This document shows, one piece after another, positions 47,806-58,514 of a stretch of 64,000 nt of DNA. A program made the translations under genes and the position numbers. A model generated the notes under the pieces. That model did no database searches and was not told the DNA's origin. It was given only the letters and a program-made list of their open reading frames with translations. Origin of the DNA: Cryoendolithus antarcticus (lineage: Eukaryota > Ascomycota > Dothideomycetes > Cladosporiales > Cladosporiaceae); the NCBI GenBank assembly GCA_002077065.1, contig NAJO01000019.1, positions 310,001 to 374,000 of the forward strand. The letters run 5' to 3'. How positions within the stretch are numbered: the stretch's first letter is position 1; each line of letters starts with the position of its first letter.

Positions 47806-49776
47806 TCAAGCCTCGACCTCGCCGTTCTGCCCGTTCGTCATATTAGCGTGGTCAGCGCCAATGACAGCGTTGTTTCCGTCATAGACTCCGTTGGTCTCGG
47901 GTTTCTTGCGGAACGACAGATCCGAGTTCTCTGCGCCACCGTTGACATGGCCATTGACGTTGCCGTTCCCGTTCGCCTGCTCCGTGACACTCAAGCCCGG
48001 CGCACTCAGACCCTCGAACAGCGGGAAGATGCCTCTAGCTTGCCTGAAGTCATTGTGCACGATGTTGACTAGGTACCAGTTGTCGACAACGTCCTTGATG
48101 AGCGTCTTGCTAGCGCTGCCTTCGGCGTAGCATTTGGCCCACTCTGAGCCGAGATGGTAGAACTCATCCCGCCAGGCGAGGAAGGATACAGTCTCTACGA
48201 TCGTAGGCTGCACGATCTCCTTGCCGGGGAAGACACCCCATGTGACCGCGTTCGGCCCACAGTCAACGGGCACGTTCGTCCTTAGCGAGCCAGAGGAGTT
48301 GACAGCGTAGTACGTGATGTCTTCATCCCTCTCCATGCGTGAGATGACAGTGTCGATGAGATCAGGGTGTACGAGCACCTCGAGGTAGGCCTTCTGGTAC
48401 ACATATCCGTTCTTCGGTCCCCAGCCATAGTCTTGGTGATTGCTCTTCGCGCCGTCGACAGCAGGCTGGGAATTGATCGTCAGCAGTCCCCGGCCATTGA
48501 GGTCAATGAGATCTGACTGCAGCACGTTCGCCTCAGTGTTGATGGGCGCTTCACTCCAGGGCAATGACTTCACGCTGCCTTTCATGTAGCCAACGAAGAG
48601 GTCTGCAATGTCACGATTGGATTCCGGGGATCCCCAAAGCTTCCGGTTCTCTTCGTTGGTGCCTTTCAAGCCAACGCCATATGTATCAAGCTCGCCGAAC
48701 GCAGGTGAGCGAGAGTCACCCCATCGCCCGTTGGGAAACTCGTCCCAGTCTTGCGTGCGAGCCACGTAGGAACGATTGCGATTGCGCCAGAAGATAGGCC
48801 GTACGTTCTCATCTCGTCGATTGAGACCGAGTGACTGTCGCCATGGGAGAGGCTTCAGCAAGGGGTTATGCTCATTTGAAGGTGGAGTGACCGCGAGCTC
48901 CTCAAGTACCATGCGTGTTGCAACCGCCAAGTTCATGGTGTAAAAGTGGAGATGCATCGTCGTCCCAGAATCGAGCACACGCCGACAGAAGTCTGCCACA
49001 AGCTCTTTGCCGACCTCGCGGACAGACACATCATCGTTCTTCACCGGCTCAAGCTTCTCATGCCACTCTGGAGGGATATGGCATTGCGTCCAAGTTGCGC
49101 GACGCATGAACGAGGCGTGTGTATGAATTGGCATGATGCCGGGAATGATGGGCACGCTCTCGGGTATGCCAGCAGCATGGCATCGATGCACCCAGTCGAT
49201 GAAGATGTCCGCATCGTAGCACATTTGAGTGACAATGAAGGTGCCACCAGCGTCAATCTTCTCTTTCAAGTAAGGGATATGCTCCTCTGAGCCTGTGGTC
49301 TCATCGCAGCCCTCAGGGTAGCCTGCAACCCCAATGTCGAAGTGATCGCCGTAGTTCGTCTTGATGTACTTGATCAGATCCCTCGCGTACCGAAACCCAC
49401 CCTCAGCCTGCTCCCACTTCTCCTGCTCTCTTGGCGGGTCTCCCCTTAATGCGAGTATGTTTGTGCAGCCAGAATTGTAGGCTTCTTTCAGTGCTTCGTC
49501 AATTTTACTCGTCTCCATGTCCGTGCAGGTGAGGTGCATGCAAGTCTCTAGGCCGTATACAGACTGAGCTACCTTGACCATCTCGCAAGTTAGTTGAGAA
49601 TGGCGTCCCCCGGCGCCCCAAGTGATGTCGATGAAGGCTGGTCCAAAGCCGTGCATACGATCCATGCGATCGTACAAATTCTGCACGCCTTGAGAGGTCT
49701 TCGGCGGGAAGAATTCGAAGGAATAGGTTGGTTCGCCTCTGGCGTGAGACGCCGCGAGCTTCTTGGTGATATGCAT
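47806..49776 (-). CDS. MET13: Methylenetetrahydrofolate reductase, Met13 type
   Basis: Reduces 5,10-methylene-THF to 5-methyl-THF, the methyl donor for methionine synthesis; cytosolic FAD enzyme. Intronless, 656 residues. The catalytic TIM barrel (about 1-300) shows TYSFEFFPPKTSQGVQNLYD, FIDITWGAGGR, CMHLTCTDM, NILALRGDPP and FIVTQMCYD. The linker has RPIFWRNRNRSYVARTQDW and FPNGRWGDSRSPAFG. The C-terminal regulatory domain (about 350-590) carries GLLTINSQPAVDG, GPKNGYVYQKAY and the SAM-binding part. The last ~50 residues are Asn/Gly-rich (NGNGNVNGHVNGG) and probably disordered. The N-terminus MHITKKLAASHARGE matches the Met13 rather than the Met12 isoform. Confidence 0.96.
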   Translation of the reverse strand: MHITKKLAASHARGEPTYSFEFFPPKTSQGVQNLYDRMDRMHGFGPAFIDITWGAGGRHSQLTCEMVKVAQSVYGLETCMHLTCTDMETSKIDEALKEAYNSGCTNILALRGDPPREQEKWEQAEGGFRYARDLIKYIKTNYGDHFDIGVAGYPEGCDETTGSEEHIPYLKEKIDAGGTFIVTQMCYDADIFIDWVHRCHAAGIPESVPIIPGIMPIHTHASFMRRATWTQCHIPPEWHEKLEPVKNDDVSVREVGKELVADFCRRVLDSGTTMHLHFYTMNLAVATRMVLEELAVTPPSNEHNPLLKPLPWRQSLGLNRRDENVRPIFWRNRNRSYVARTQDWDEFPNGRWGDSRSPAFGELDTYGVGLKGTNEENRKLWGSPESNRDIADLFVGYMKGSVKSLPWSEAPINTEANVLQSDLIDLNGRGLLTINSQPAVDGAKSNHQDYGWGPKNGYVYQKAYLEVLVHPDLIDTVISRMERDEDITYYAVNSSGSLRTNVPVDCGPNAVTWGVFPGKEIVQPTIVETVSFLAWRDEFYHLGSEWAKCYAEGSASKTLIKDVVDNWYLVNIVHNDFRQARGIFPLFEGLSAPGLSVTEQANGNGNVNGHVNGGAENSDLSFRKKPETNGVYDGNNAVIGADHANMTNGQNGEVEA

Positions 49777-50562
49777 CTTTGCTTCTTGCCTGTACCCTCA
49801 GTAGACGCTTGGATCTTGTGGTGAATCCTGGTATATGGGCAATTGCCTCAGGTGGATGACAACGGAGATAGGAGGTAGGGATCAGTCTTGCTACCTTCAG
49901 TCAGCACAGATGGTCACTGTCGCCGCGGACTCGCAACAGCAATGATATAGAGTACTCACAACTACTTTTTCACGTTTCTTGTCGTTGACGATGGCCACTC
50001 AAAACAAAACGCCGAACGTAAGACCGACAAAGTTGACGACTTCAGATGTCCGAGAAGCCCTTATGGTTCGCAAGCTCCTGTCCGTTGTACAATGCCATTA
50101 TCACTCTTGGTCTGGAATGTAGTTGTCAAAGTGAGGCAAGCGGTCATGCAGTGAGGTCAAGTCTGCCTTTCTTCATGCCTTCATCGACATAAATTCCTCA
50201 AGCCCTCCCCCACAACACGGCGATCGGAGTTCGGGCCCGCGGGGAACCTTGTCAGGTACCATCGACGACAGTGAGATCTTGACAACTTGCCTATATGAAC
50301 AGGCGGTAGCATATACTAGTAGTCTCTGTCATTGTATATGATCTGGCTCGCTGCAAGCCTACCATCGACCTGACACGCATCCGCTGGCATCCGCTGGCAT
50401 CCGCTTGGCCCGCAGTATCGTTGCAGCGCTGAGAACCCCGACATACGACACGACTTGCTTGATAGAGTCAATCTTGCCTTCTGCAGCCGATTGTAGAGGA
50501 TCTAAAGCAACGCTGAGGACCGCTGGAGTGCGGATTGAAACGGCCACCCAGTCTCCCGTACG
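49777..50562. promoter_or_regulatory. Divergent intergenic region MET13/TPI-like
   Basis: 786 bp with promoters for MET13 (-) and the TPI-like gene (+). It includes a decamer tandem repeat (separate entry). No gene seen. Confidence 0.5.
50377..50405. repeat. Tandem decamer, about 3 copies
   Basis: The unit gcatccgctg is repeated about 2.9 times without mismatch, 158 bp before the TPI-like start codon. Too short to call a regulatory array, but its position in a promoter is notable. Confidence 0.75.
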
Positions 50563-51333
50563 ATGCCTCCCCTCCCAGATGCTCCCCGGGAGAAACGCCT
50601 CCTCGGCGCTTCCTTGAAGATGTACCTCGACCTCCCGTCCACCAACAGCTACGTCTCCTCTGTTGCCCCTCTCAGTTCAGCGGCAGATGCCGCCAACATA
50701 GACTTCTTCGTCATACCCGACTTCGTCACACTCCTACCTTCAGCCGAGAAGCTGGCCTCCACCTCCATCTGGCTTGGAGCCCAGGACTGCCACTCCGAGG
50801 ACAAAGGAGCGTTCACGGGCGAAGTCTCACCCGTGGTACTGGCTCAAGCTGGCGTGAAGATCGTTGAGATTGGGCACGCGGAGCGGAGAGCCCTGTTCGG
50901 CGAGACGGACAAGACTGTGGCTGCCAAAGCTGCAGCGATTGTGCGGAACGGCATGACGCCACTGGTTTGCATCGGCGAAAAGTCACATTCTTCCATCGCC
51001 TCGCAAGCTGTTGGCTTAGCGGTCAGTGAGTGCAAGCCGCAAATCATTGCCGCACTGTCAGGAATTCCAGATACTGCGGACGTCATACTGGCCTATGAGC
51101 CGGTGTGGGCTATTGGTGCGAGCGAGCCAGCTGGAGCAGATCATGTTGTGGCTGTGACGCAGAGTCTACGCGAGCTAGTGAAGGGCAGACAGGGCAGGGT
51201 GAGGATCTTGTATGGAGGCAGTGCTGGACCTGGAACGTTCGAGGCGCTCAAGGAAGGTGTGGATGGGCTATTCTTGGGAAGGTTTGCGCATGACATCAAG
51301 AACTTGGAGAAGGTCATCGGGGAGATGAAGTAA
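50563..51333 (+). CDS. Triosephosphate isomerase paralogue
   Basis: TIM-barrel isomerase of the triosephosphate isomerase family, 256 residues, intronless. The three catalytic residues are present: Lys19 in ASLKMYLDL, His105 in EIGHAERRALFGE and Glu179 in AYEPVWAIG. The phosphate-binding end is ILYGGSAGPGTFEAL with GLFLGRFAHD. However, the canonical Asn-Trp-Lys start of TPI reads Ser-Leu-Lys, and the usual SLGGASLKP C-terminal motif is altered to FLGRFAHDIKNL. This suggests a divergent paralogue, perhaps acting on another ketose or aldose phosphate such as erythrulose phosphate, rather than the glycolytic enzyme. The true TPI gene is not in this window. ATG 50563 is clear. Confidence 0.88.
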   Translation: MPPLPDAPREKRLLGASLKMYLDLPSTNSYVSSVAPLSSAADAANIDFFVIPDFVTLLPSAEKLASTSIWLGAQDCHSEDKGAFTGEVSPVVLAQAGVKIVEIGHAERRALFGETDKTVAAKAAAIVRNGMTPLVCIGEKSHSSIASQAVGLAVSECKPQIIAALSGIPDTADVILAYEPVWAIGASEPAGADHVVAVTQSLRELVKGRQGRVRILYGGSAGPGTFEALKEGVDGLFLGRFAHDIKNLEKVIGEMK

Positions 51334-52275
51334 AGTCAGAGCTATCAAGTGCATCGAGGGAAGCTCTCGTCAATCTCGCGACTGATACCCGAGCTCACAC
51401 ACAGCCACTCATAATACCTGATACCTAGTTGTCCGCAAGATGACACCACTAAGCGGTGCAGAATTGTAGCACGAGCACTCACTTCAATTCACTTCGAGCA
51501 CAGACCCCTCGCCTGCTTTCGTTGGCGTCCAACGTGAAGTCGAGAGGTTCAAAGAAGGAAGTCGACAGCCACTAGCTCGCGCACAAGCGAACCACTGCGC
51601 TTGCGACCGCGAGGGCGAATCGGCGAGGAAGGCGCACCGGAAGCAAGTAGTTGTGAGGAAGTAGCGACCCAAGGGAGGACTTGGGGACCGACAGGCGGTT
51701 TGCGAGGCTATACCCTCGGTGTATAAGAATGGATCAGCAGCCGGACATCGGGCAAGTGACGACAGCGACGATCGAGGCGCCTGGCAGAGGCAGAGAGTGA
51801 AGGATCGATGCCAATGCAGAAAGACCGAAAGCTGGTGGGTTCGAATAAATCAACTGAGTCAGGGCCTTTCATGGACCTCAAGCGCACGGAACCGTTATCG
51901 CTTCTTACCTCAACCCTAGCATAGCGTGTACACGGGCATCTTCCAGCCGGAACGATCCCTCAGTAATCGTCCTCCGGTGTGATACTACGCAGTTTCACGA
52001 TTGGCCTATCTCGAGAAGTTAGCCATGACCCCAGTACCTTGCAGGGAGCATGGTATGCACCGCTGAAAGCTCATTTCTCCCGCAGGCACCAAGACACAGT
52101 GATCATTCGCTCCCGTCAGCTCACAATGAGACACAGTCGATCGCTCCTACGTGTAATTATGCATCTCAGTACCTCAAGCCCCGACCCTGTGGCCACTTCC
52201 CTACCTCTGAACCACAAAGTTTCTGATCGCAACACCCCGCAACTTCCGCACGCGCCATTCCATCGAATCATCACA
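51334..52275. other. Intergenic, no gene seen
   Basis: 942 bp, plus strand genes on both sides. A frame open from 51979 is non-ATG and runs into the small gene below. No tRNA or other RNA recognised. Confidence 0.55.
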
Positions 52276-52799
52276 ATGAACACATTCATCGCTACTGGGA
52301 CCTTTCTCTTCGGTATCTACACCATGATCGCCATAATGCTGATGGGGATGATGCCAGAAGAACAAAGCGAGGACTACGTTCGACTGTCCTCGCCTCCACC
52401 TGTGCTTTCGGTGCCAGCGCCTCTTGCTGCTCGTGAGGATCGGCTGTGGGGGCAACGTTTTGACGGCGGTGGTCTAGCGGAGACGGTTCCGGAGAGCTTT
52501 ATAACAACGGGGAACAACACGGAGGCACCAGCGTGGATGTTGGAGACTCTGGGCTTGGAACGGTATGTCTGCGTTACTGAGCGGTATCTGGGCTTATGAT
52601 GCCGGCAAAAGGATTGGACGGCTGTAGGACGTCGCCACCCAGTCGAAAAAATAAGGAGCTCGCAGCACGAACATTCGACTCTGCAACATACCGGGGGGCC
52701 ACCAAGTCGGAGCAGCATTTTGACCGACCGCTCGCGTCGAGTCGAGCCCGGAGCTCCTCAGTCTTCGCGGCTGAAACCTGGAGTGAGTCTACCTCCTAG
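52276..52799 (+). CDS. Doubtful small membrane protein
   Basis: Not recognised. The ATG 52276 opens a hydrophobic N-terminal segment (FIATGTFLFGIYTMIAIMLM) that could be a signal anchor, followed by a Pro-rich, polar stretch. If unspliced the frame ends at 52599 (107 residues). If a GTATGT donor at 52563 pairs with the TAG acceptor at 52627, exons 52276-52562 and 52628-52799 give 152 residues with a Ser/Arg-rich tail (FDSATYRGATKSEQHFDRP). Both models have no known homology that I can name. It could be a chance frame. Confidence 0.3.
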
Positions 52800-53364
52800 C
52801 ATTGTCTTTATACCGTGACTGCTGCTGTCAGAAGGCTGTGATCGATAGGTATGTCGAGCATGGCCGAAGCCCCAGCTTTTCGTGCGAGCGTGTACATGAT
52901 TGGGTGTTGTACATGTATGTACTGTACATAAATGGCTGCGCAGAAGAATTAACCGCCAACGCCAACGCTAATTCCCACTACCTTCCTCATTGCTTTTCCC
53001 GACCGTGCTGGGTTGGGCCTATCGCGTGACCTTGATGTTTGCGAGGCGGCACAGCAGCCATGCACCACATCTCGCGCCCATTGCACTATCTCTCATTTTC
53101 TGGTCGAAATCGTGCGACTGCTGTCAGCTTGACGCGACCGTGTCGCTATGCCGAGATTCGGTAGTAAAATCGGAATCGTCTGTGTTAGATATCGACCGCA
53201 CACGCGTGGCGGCTATGCTCCGGTTAGCAAGGTCGTGACGCACAGCCTGTCGTACGGGTACCTTTGAGTGGTGTCTGGCGTCTGCAGCCGCTCGGTTTGC
53301 TCGCAAGTGATCGTGACTACATGCCAAAGGTATTCGATCATGATCGCATGACTTTCGGAGTCCC
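52800..53364. other. Convergent intergenic region, no gene seen
   Basis: 565 bp between the doubtful small gene (+) and the type I membrane protein (-). Nothing recognised. Confidence 0.6.
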
Positions 53365-54343
53365 TCAGTCTCTTTTACCCGGTCCATACCCAACCCCTCC
53401 ATTCACGGATCCCCCATTGAGCCCGTACCCTCCCAATCCACTCCCACCTCTCTCCATCCCACCCAGACGATCCTTCCCATGACTCTTCAGCCGTCTCGGC
53501 AGCTCCACGCCCCTAAAATACGCCACACAAATCGCCGCACTAGCAAGCGCACTCAACCCGCAATACACCACCGTACTGAAAGTCAAATGCCCTCCCACGC
53601 CAGTCCACCCACTCGGCAGACTAGTATTAGGATACCACCTAACACTAAACCTCAACGGCAACGGATCCCCGATCACAATCCTCGTAGGCGGGTCCCTCGA
53701 AATCGAATACGCAGTCGCCGCCGCAATAGTCCCCGGCGCCACACTCCTCGGCGCAGCATGCACAAGCACATTCATCCCGGCGCTCACATGCAAATGGCTC
53801 AACTGCAGCGTCCCTGCCAGCGCAACCACAAGCGGCGTGTACACTTCACTCAGACTGCCCTGCCCCTCCGTCGTATCCGTGACGCCCTTTTCGAACTCAT
53901 CTTTCAGCGCTGAAGGAGGCAGGGGGCGGGAGGGGATGCGGCATGTCAAGGGCGCGTCGTTGTGGACGTAGAATTCGAGGAGGTGGAAGAAGGGGTCTGA
54001 GACGAAGTCTATGGTGCAGTTTTGCTCGGTGTCGATGCCGAAGAGGAGTTCAAGCGGGCGCTGAGTTTCGGCGCAGGTCCAGAAGGGGATGTAGGAGAGG
54101 TGGCCTTCCAGGTCGGTTATGTGTTCGCCTGTCTCACTGTGGATGAAATCAGTAAAGAGCGCTAGGCAGTCGAGGAAGAGATTGGGCGTTGTACACCGTC
54201 CGGTTCAGACATGTGACCGGTACTTTGTCTCCCACTTTATAGGCTTGTGGTACTAGAGGCTCTTGGACGGCTGCGTGTGCGGTCGCAAGACATGTGTAGA
54301 AGGCGAAGAGCAGGCGTATAAGGAGCGTAAGGCGGTCCAACAT
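53365..54343 (-). CDS. Uncharacterised secretory-pathway type I membrane protein
   Basis: Function unknown. Exons 54343-54195 and 54136-53365 (58-nt intron, GTACAA...CACAG, phase 2) give 306 residues. Residues 1-24 form a signal peptide (LLIRLLFAFYTCLATAHA). The lumenal part has four spaced cysteines: VTCLNRT, FWTCAETQ, QNCTIDF and LTCRIPS, suggesting two disulfides, plus NRT and NCT glycosylation sequons. A single membrane segment (VVYCGLSALASAAICVAYF) lies near the C-terminus, followed by a short Arg/Lys-rich and Gly-rich cytosolic tail. The topology suggests an ER/Golgi or surface protein. The frame across the splice junction reads NRTVETGEHITDL, which supports the model. Confidence 0.7.
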
Positions 54344-54767
54344 CTTGACCCAGTGCTAGTATACGCAATAATGTACAAAGGGAACAAGAGGCACGTGGTC
54401 TTGACCATCGAAGCCAACGTGGTGGAGTGAGATCTGACCTCAGGGCAAGCGCGCTTGGCAGCATGAAAGCGTCTTGAGTCCGTGGCATTGGTACAGCGCG
54501 ATGATGACACACGAGAATATTATCCTGTTACTCGGACGCGAAATCTTAATGTCATGAACGACAAAATGCAGCTCGTATCCGACGGTCCATGTCTATGGTC
54601 GCACACGATCTATCGTCTACATGTATGCTTCTATCAGTACCCTCGTACCAGTTAACCCTCAAACGCAGTCCAACCAGGAGAGTCGGAAGCCGTGAACAGC
54701 ACAGATAGCGCGTCCCAAGCCCCTCCCTCCTCTTTTCTGTTCCTCAGTGAATGATCCCCATCCTCGA
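54344..54767. other. Intergenic, no gene seen
   Basis: 424 bp, minus-strand genes on both sides. Promoter of the type I membrane protein and 3' flank of the next gene. Confidence 0.6.
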
Positions 54768-55805
54768 CTACAGCCCCTGCATCCCCCTCCTCCTCATCCC
54801 CCCATTAACAACCCCTCCAACCCCAAAAGCAGGCACAATCCTACACATCCTCGCCAAACTACTCATCCCCCAGTCCTGCCTGACTTTCGAAAAACGCTCA
54901 CCCATCTTAGTATCTCCATTCCGATTATAGAAATCCAGCCCCAGCAGATGGAACGGCGTGCTCAACAGCTGGATCGCAGCCGGCGCCAGAAACTGCGCCG
55001 TACTGGCAGCCGGGATCGCAGCGGGCAGCACCTCAGCTAACCGCGGCGATATCACGGTAGGCAGATTGAAGCTCGCGAAGATCGTGAGACTGTCACGGAC
55101 GGCGAACAAGGCGTAGGTCACTGGTGGGACTGGTCGTGCGCTCACGGTGCCGAACATCTTCGTGAACTGGCTGTCTTTGTACAGACTCAGACTCATATTG
55201 GCAGCACTCGTAGCGAAGAATTTCGGCGCGCCAGACGTAGCCGTCGCAGCGTCCTTCTTCCGAACTGTGGAGAGCGTCGTGTCCAGTGCGTTGGCTGTGA
55301 GGTACGTTCTGGTGTAGACTGCGAAGATGAGGAGGAAAGGCTTGGAAGTGAGGAAACGGTGGGGCCGCGTGAAAAGGGTTGTGGCGGAGGCAAGGAGAGA
55401 GGCGGAGCTGCTGCGCTTGCCGGAGGCGTTTTCGATGATCCCTCTGTCGGGTATGCGTTAGTGGGATTGGGTGAGGTGACACAGGATTGGGAAGGCGACG
55501 GACTTGTCAATCATGCAGATCAGCGGCGCAACCAGACCTCCTGCCGTCGCAGCACTCAAGGCATCGACGCCTAGTCTCTTTCCAAGCTTCGCAGTATTCC
55601 AGTCGTCAGTCTTCACGCCCGGTAGCTTCGGCTTGGGCAGCTTGATGTCCAATGCCGATCCTTTCGAAGTATCGACCATAGCGGCACCTTTGGCAGGAAA
55701 GCTTGTGGAAGCATCATTCGTGGTCTCTTTTGCTGTATTCATCGGTGGACTCCCAGATCTAATGTCTCCAACACTGGCCGCCGGCACGTCGGCTGCGGCA
55801 CCCAT
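54768..55805 (-). CDS. Uncharacterised membrane protein, probably mitochondrial
   Basis: Function unknown. Exons 55805-55504 and 55443-54768, joined over a 60-nt intron (donor GTCCGT, CTAAC branch, GACAG), phase 2, give 325 residues. The N-terminal ~75 residues are polar and Ala/Thr-rich. From there hydrophobic helices alternate with basic segments: AATAGGLVAPLICMIDKGII across the junction, FLLIFAVYTRTYLTANALD, and later ISPRLAEVLPAAIPAASTAQ. Motifs such as STVRKKDAATATSGAPKFFA and LARMCRIVPAFGVGGVVNGG recall mitochondrial carrier-like organisation without a full PX(D/E)XX(K/R) signature. I therefore call it mitochondrial only by inference. Confidence 0.65.
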
Positions 55806-56511
55806 ACTCGTTACTCCCTAAAGGTCGGCGTGCGGGCGATTGCATGAGGACTCGTCTCGCTGCGTACGATGGGTAGTAGTGTTCAGCACATCGATTGGGC
55901 GTCGATAAGTTCCGTTGCGAAGACCAATGGCTTGTAGTCGGACAACTGAGGCACTTTGCTGGAGATGACAAGAGATGACCGCGTCTGGAGGAGCAGAGCA
56001 ACTATGTCGAAGTGCAGTAGCGCTGCGGTAATTTGTTCGGGCTGTCTTTCCCCGATAGCACCCGAATCATAGCAAGATGAGTACATCATGGAATGCGCGG
56101 AATTATAAGACAGTGGAAGAGGAAATTGGGTGAATTATGTTATTTCATATGTCTACATGTACCTAAGCTATGCATCTACAGCGAACGCTCCCAAGTCGTA
56201 ATCCTTTCGCTCCCGTGTACTCCAGTAATGTCCAGAGTGTACATAGCCGATTTACCAGTCGATCAATCAACGCGATCCATGCCAGAGCGAAGGAGCTTTG
56301 AAGCAGCCGGAGCGCCCCAAGTGAGCACAGGCTGCACCACCTCCGCAATGCGATCCCTGACCAAACCCTGAGCCGCGCTCTCCTCAGGGCCTTGAAACCT
56401 GACCCTCTGCGAAGACCGCTGCGAACGCTGCGACTCAGGCCTCCTTCTGGTCTCGGCAGCGGCACTCACAGCCCTCTGCAGCGCCTGTGCAGTGCTCTCC
56501 CCAGCACCACC
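55806..56511. other. Intergenic, no gene seen
   Basis: 706 bp with the promoter of the minus-strand gene to the left and the 3' flank of the coiled-coil gene to the right. No supported frame. Confidence 0.55.
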
Positions 56512-57693
56512 CTACTGGTACTCTGCTCCACTTCCCGCATGCCCTACACCGCCGCCAACTTCCCTCATCACCGACAGCGTCCGAGGGAAGTAAGGCTCAA
56601 CACCCCAGTTCCTCAGATACGCTCCAGTCTTCTCGATCCTCTTGATCTCCCTTTGCACGCCCCAACTATCACCCTCCTCCCGGAAGCGCCCTTGCACAAC
56701 GCCCTCCATAGCACCGTCTAGTCTCGCGTAGAAAGCAGTCCGCTCTGCGATGTCCTCTTGATCGCCTGCTTCTAGCCCGCCGTGGCTGTTCAGGTTGCCG
56801 CCGAGCTTGAGGAGGAGGTCGAAGGCGTAGCGAGGGCCGGAGGGAAGTGATGATAGGCGTGTGATGTCGGGGAGGAACTTAAGCATGCATGCGCTGAATG
56901 AGGGTGTCGGGAGAGAGTCGTTGAGGTCGTCTTGCAGCCGGTGGAGATCGAAGTTCACGATCGTGATCTTGCGGTCTAGCTGTGCGTTGAGTGTGCTGGC
57001 GGCGTGCGTTGGCGAGGTCGAGTGCGAAGCGTTGTCCATCGTTTGCGCAATGCTAGGAGGCACATCTACGATGCTTGTCAGTCAAGTCTTTCACCGCGCC
57101 CACCTTGCGCTTCGCAAACAAACGCAGCACTCACCAGGTCTCAATCCCCTCTTATCAATCCAAGCATGTATCTCGCCCCTCTGCCCCTCCAACTGATCAA
57201 TATACGCCCTCAAATCCGCAATCTCCGCCTCCAGCGTCTCAACCTTGTCCGTATGCGGCTTCAACGCCATGTTGAACGCCTGCATCAGAATGTCCGGCGG
57301 CGCTTCGCCCTTTGACGTCGTCGCAGGCGCAGCTCTATCGTAGTCGCCATAACCTCCACCATTCCCGCCGTTACTCATGCCCCTGCCTGGACCGAGCCCA
57401 GCGCTCGCGGGAGGTGAAGCATACTTGCCCACTTCCTGCGGTTGCGAGTGTCGTGCGTACATCCCGCCGGACGTCTCCTTGTCAATGCTACCGGTCGTTG
57501 GCTGGCCGAACTTGTCGCTACCGTCTCTGCTTACAGGTTGCTGGGCGTCAGTAGGCGAGTACTTGTCCGCGTGGTCGTAGGACTGCGAGTTTGTCTTCGA
57601 GTCGTGCGGCGAGCGAGGGTTATTGTTGTTGTAGTCGTTATCGACGTAAGACTGGGAGTTGGAGCGCGAGCGGGAGAGGCGTTTGAAGAACAT
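56512..57693 (-). CDS. Uncharacterised coiled-coil protein
   Basis: Function unknown. Exons 57693-57135 and 57065-56512 (69-nt intron, GTGAGT, CTGAC, CGTAG, phase 1) give 370 residues. The first ~130 residues are Asn/Ser/Gly-rich and disordered (NDYNNNNPRSP). A coiled coil covers roughly 145-180 (VETLEAEIADLRAYIDQLEG). Over the junction the protein reads RGLRPDVPPSIAQTMD. The C-terminal half is alpha-helical with conserved-looking segments FSACMLKFLPDITRLSSLP and FPRTLSVMREVGGG. No enzymatic motif. A cytoskeletal or trafficking adaptor is possible but not shown. Confidence 0.7.
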
Positions 57694-58514
57694 TGCTCGA
57701 GCTGAGCTTGAGGGAAGCGAGCGGAGGAGGCTGGTGGTGGGTGTTTCTTGGTATATACTAGATTTAGAGTTGGCGCCGTAAGGCTGGTGGTTGGCGCGTG
57801 CGGGAGGTTGACGAGATCAGATTATCGTGGAAATGATGCGCTGAGAGTGATGTGGAGGGCAAGCGATGTATAGGCCAATGGCTGGACTAGTGTACAGAGA
57901 ACTGGGCGGTAATGGATATCTAGTCTACGGCGGAGGAGCAGGGTCGGGCGTGCACCCAGCCTTCCGTTTTATTGAGCGACAGACCCAGGATCTGCTGTCG
58001 CACACCGGCTACTTGCATGATCGACTCAACTTGGACTTGACGACCTGTACTGGCATGCGACCTGCACTTCTATCATCCGTTTGCCTGGCCTGAAGTGATG
58101 TTGATTGTTGATGGCGAGCTTCTCCGGATCGCCAACAAGCTCACATGGTCTTCCAATGGCTTCGCAAGCGTCGGAAGTTGAGTCCGGTTGCCTCGCCGCG
58201 AACCTTGGACACAATCTCCCGTCTGTCCCGAGCCGTGCCCGTGTTTGCTGTGCCAAGATTTCCCACATGTAACTGATATCGACAGTGAGGTCGTGGGTTG
58301 AGATGGCTATAAGGAAGTCGTAAAGGAGGAGCAGTCGACGTTGAATGACTGTAGCGATCTTCCGGCGGGAAGGCTAAACCCACAGAAATCACGGGAGGGG
58401 CACCTGGACTAGAGGGAGAAGCGTTGTTCAACCGTGAGGAAAGTGAAGTTGAAGCCCAGACACGATCATAGGTCGTGCATGCCGTTGTATACGTCAAAGC
58501 ATGCAGGTTCTTCT
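57694..58514. other. Intergenic, no gene seen
   Basis: 821 bp between two minus-strand genes: promoter of the coiled-coil gene and 3' flank of eIF3g. No supported frame. Confidence 0.6.

Noticed and set aside
51831..51860. tRNA T-arm-like ggttcgaata
   Set aside because: No matching acceptor, D or anticodon arms around it.
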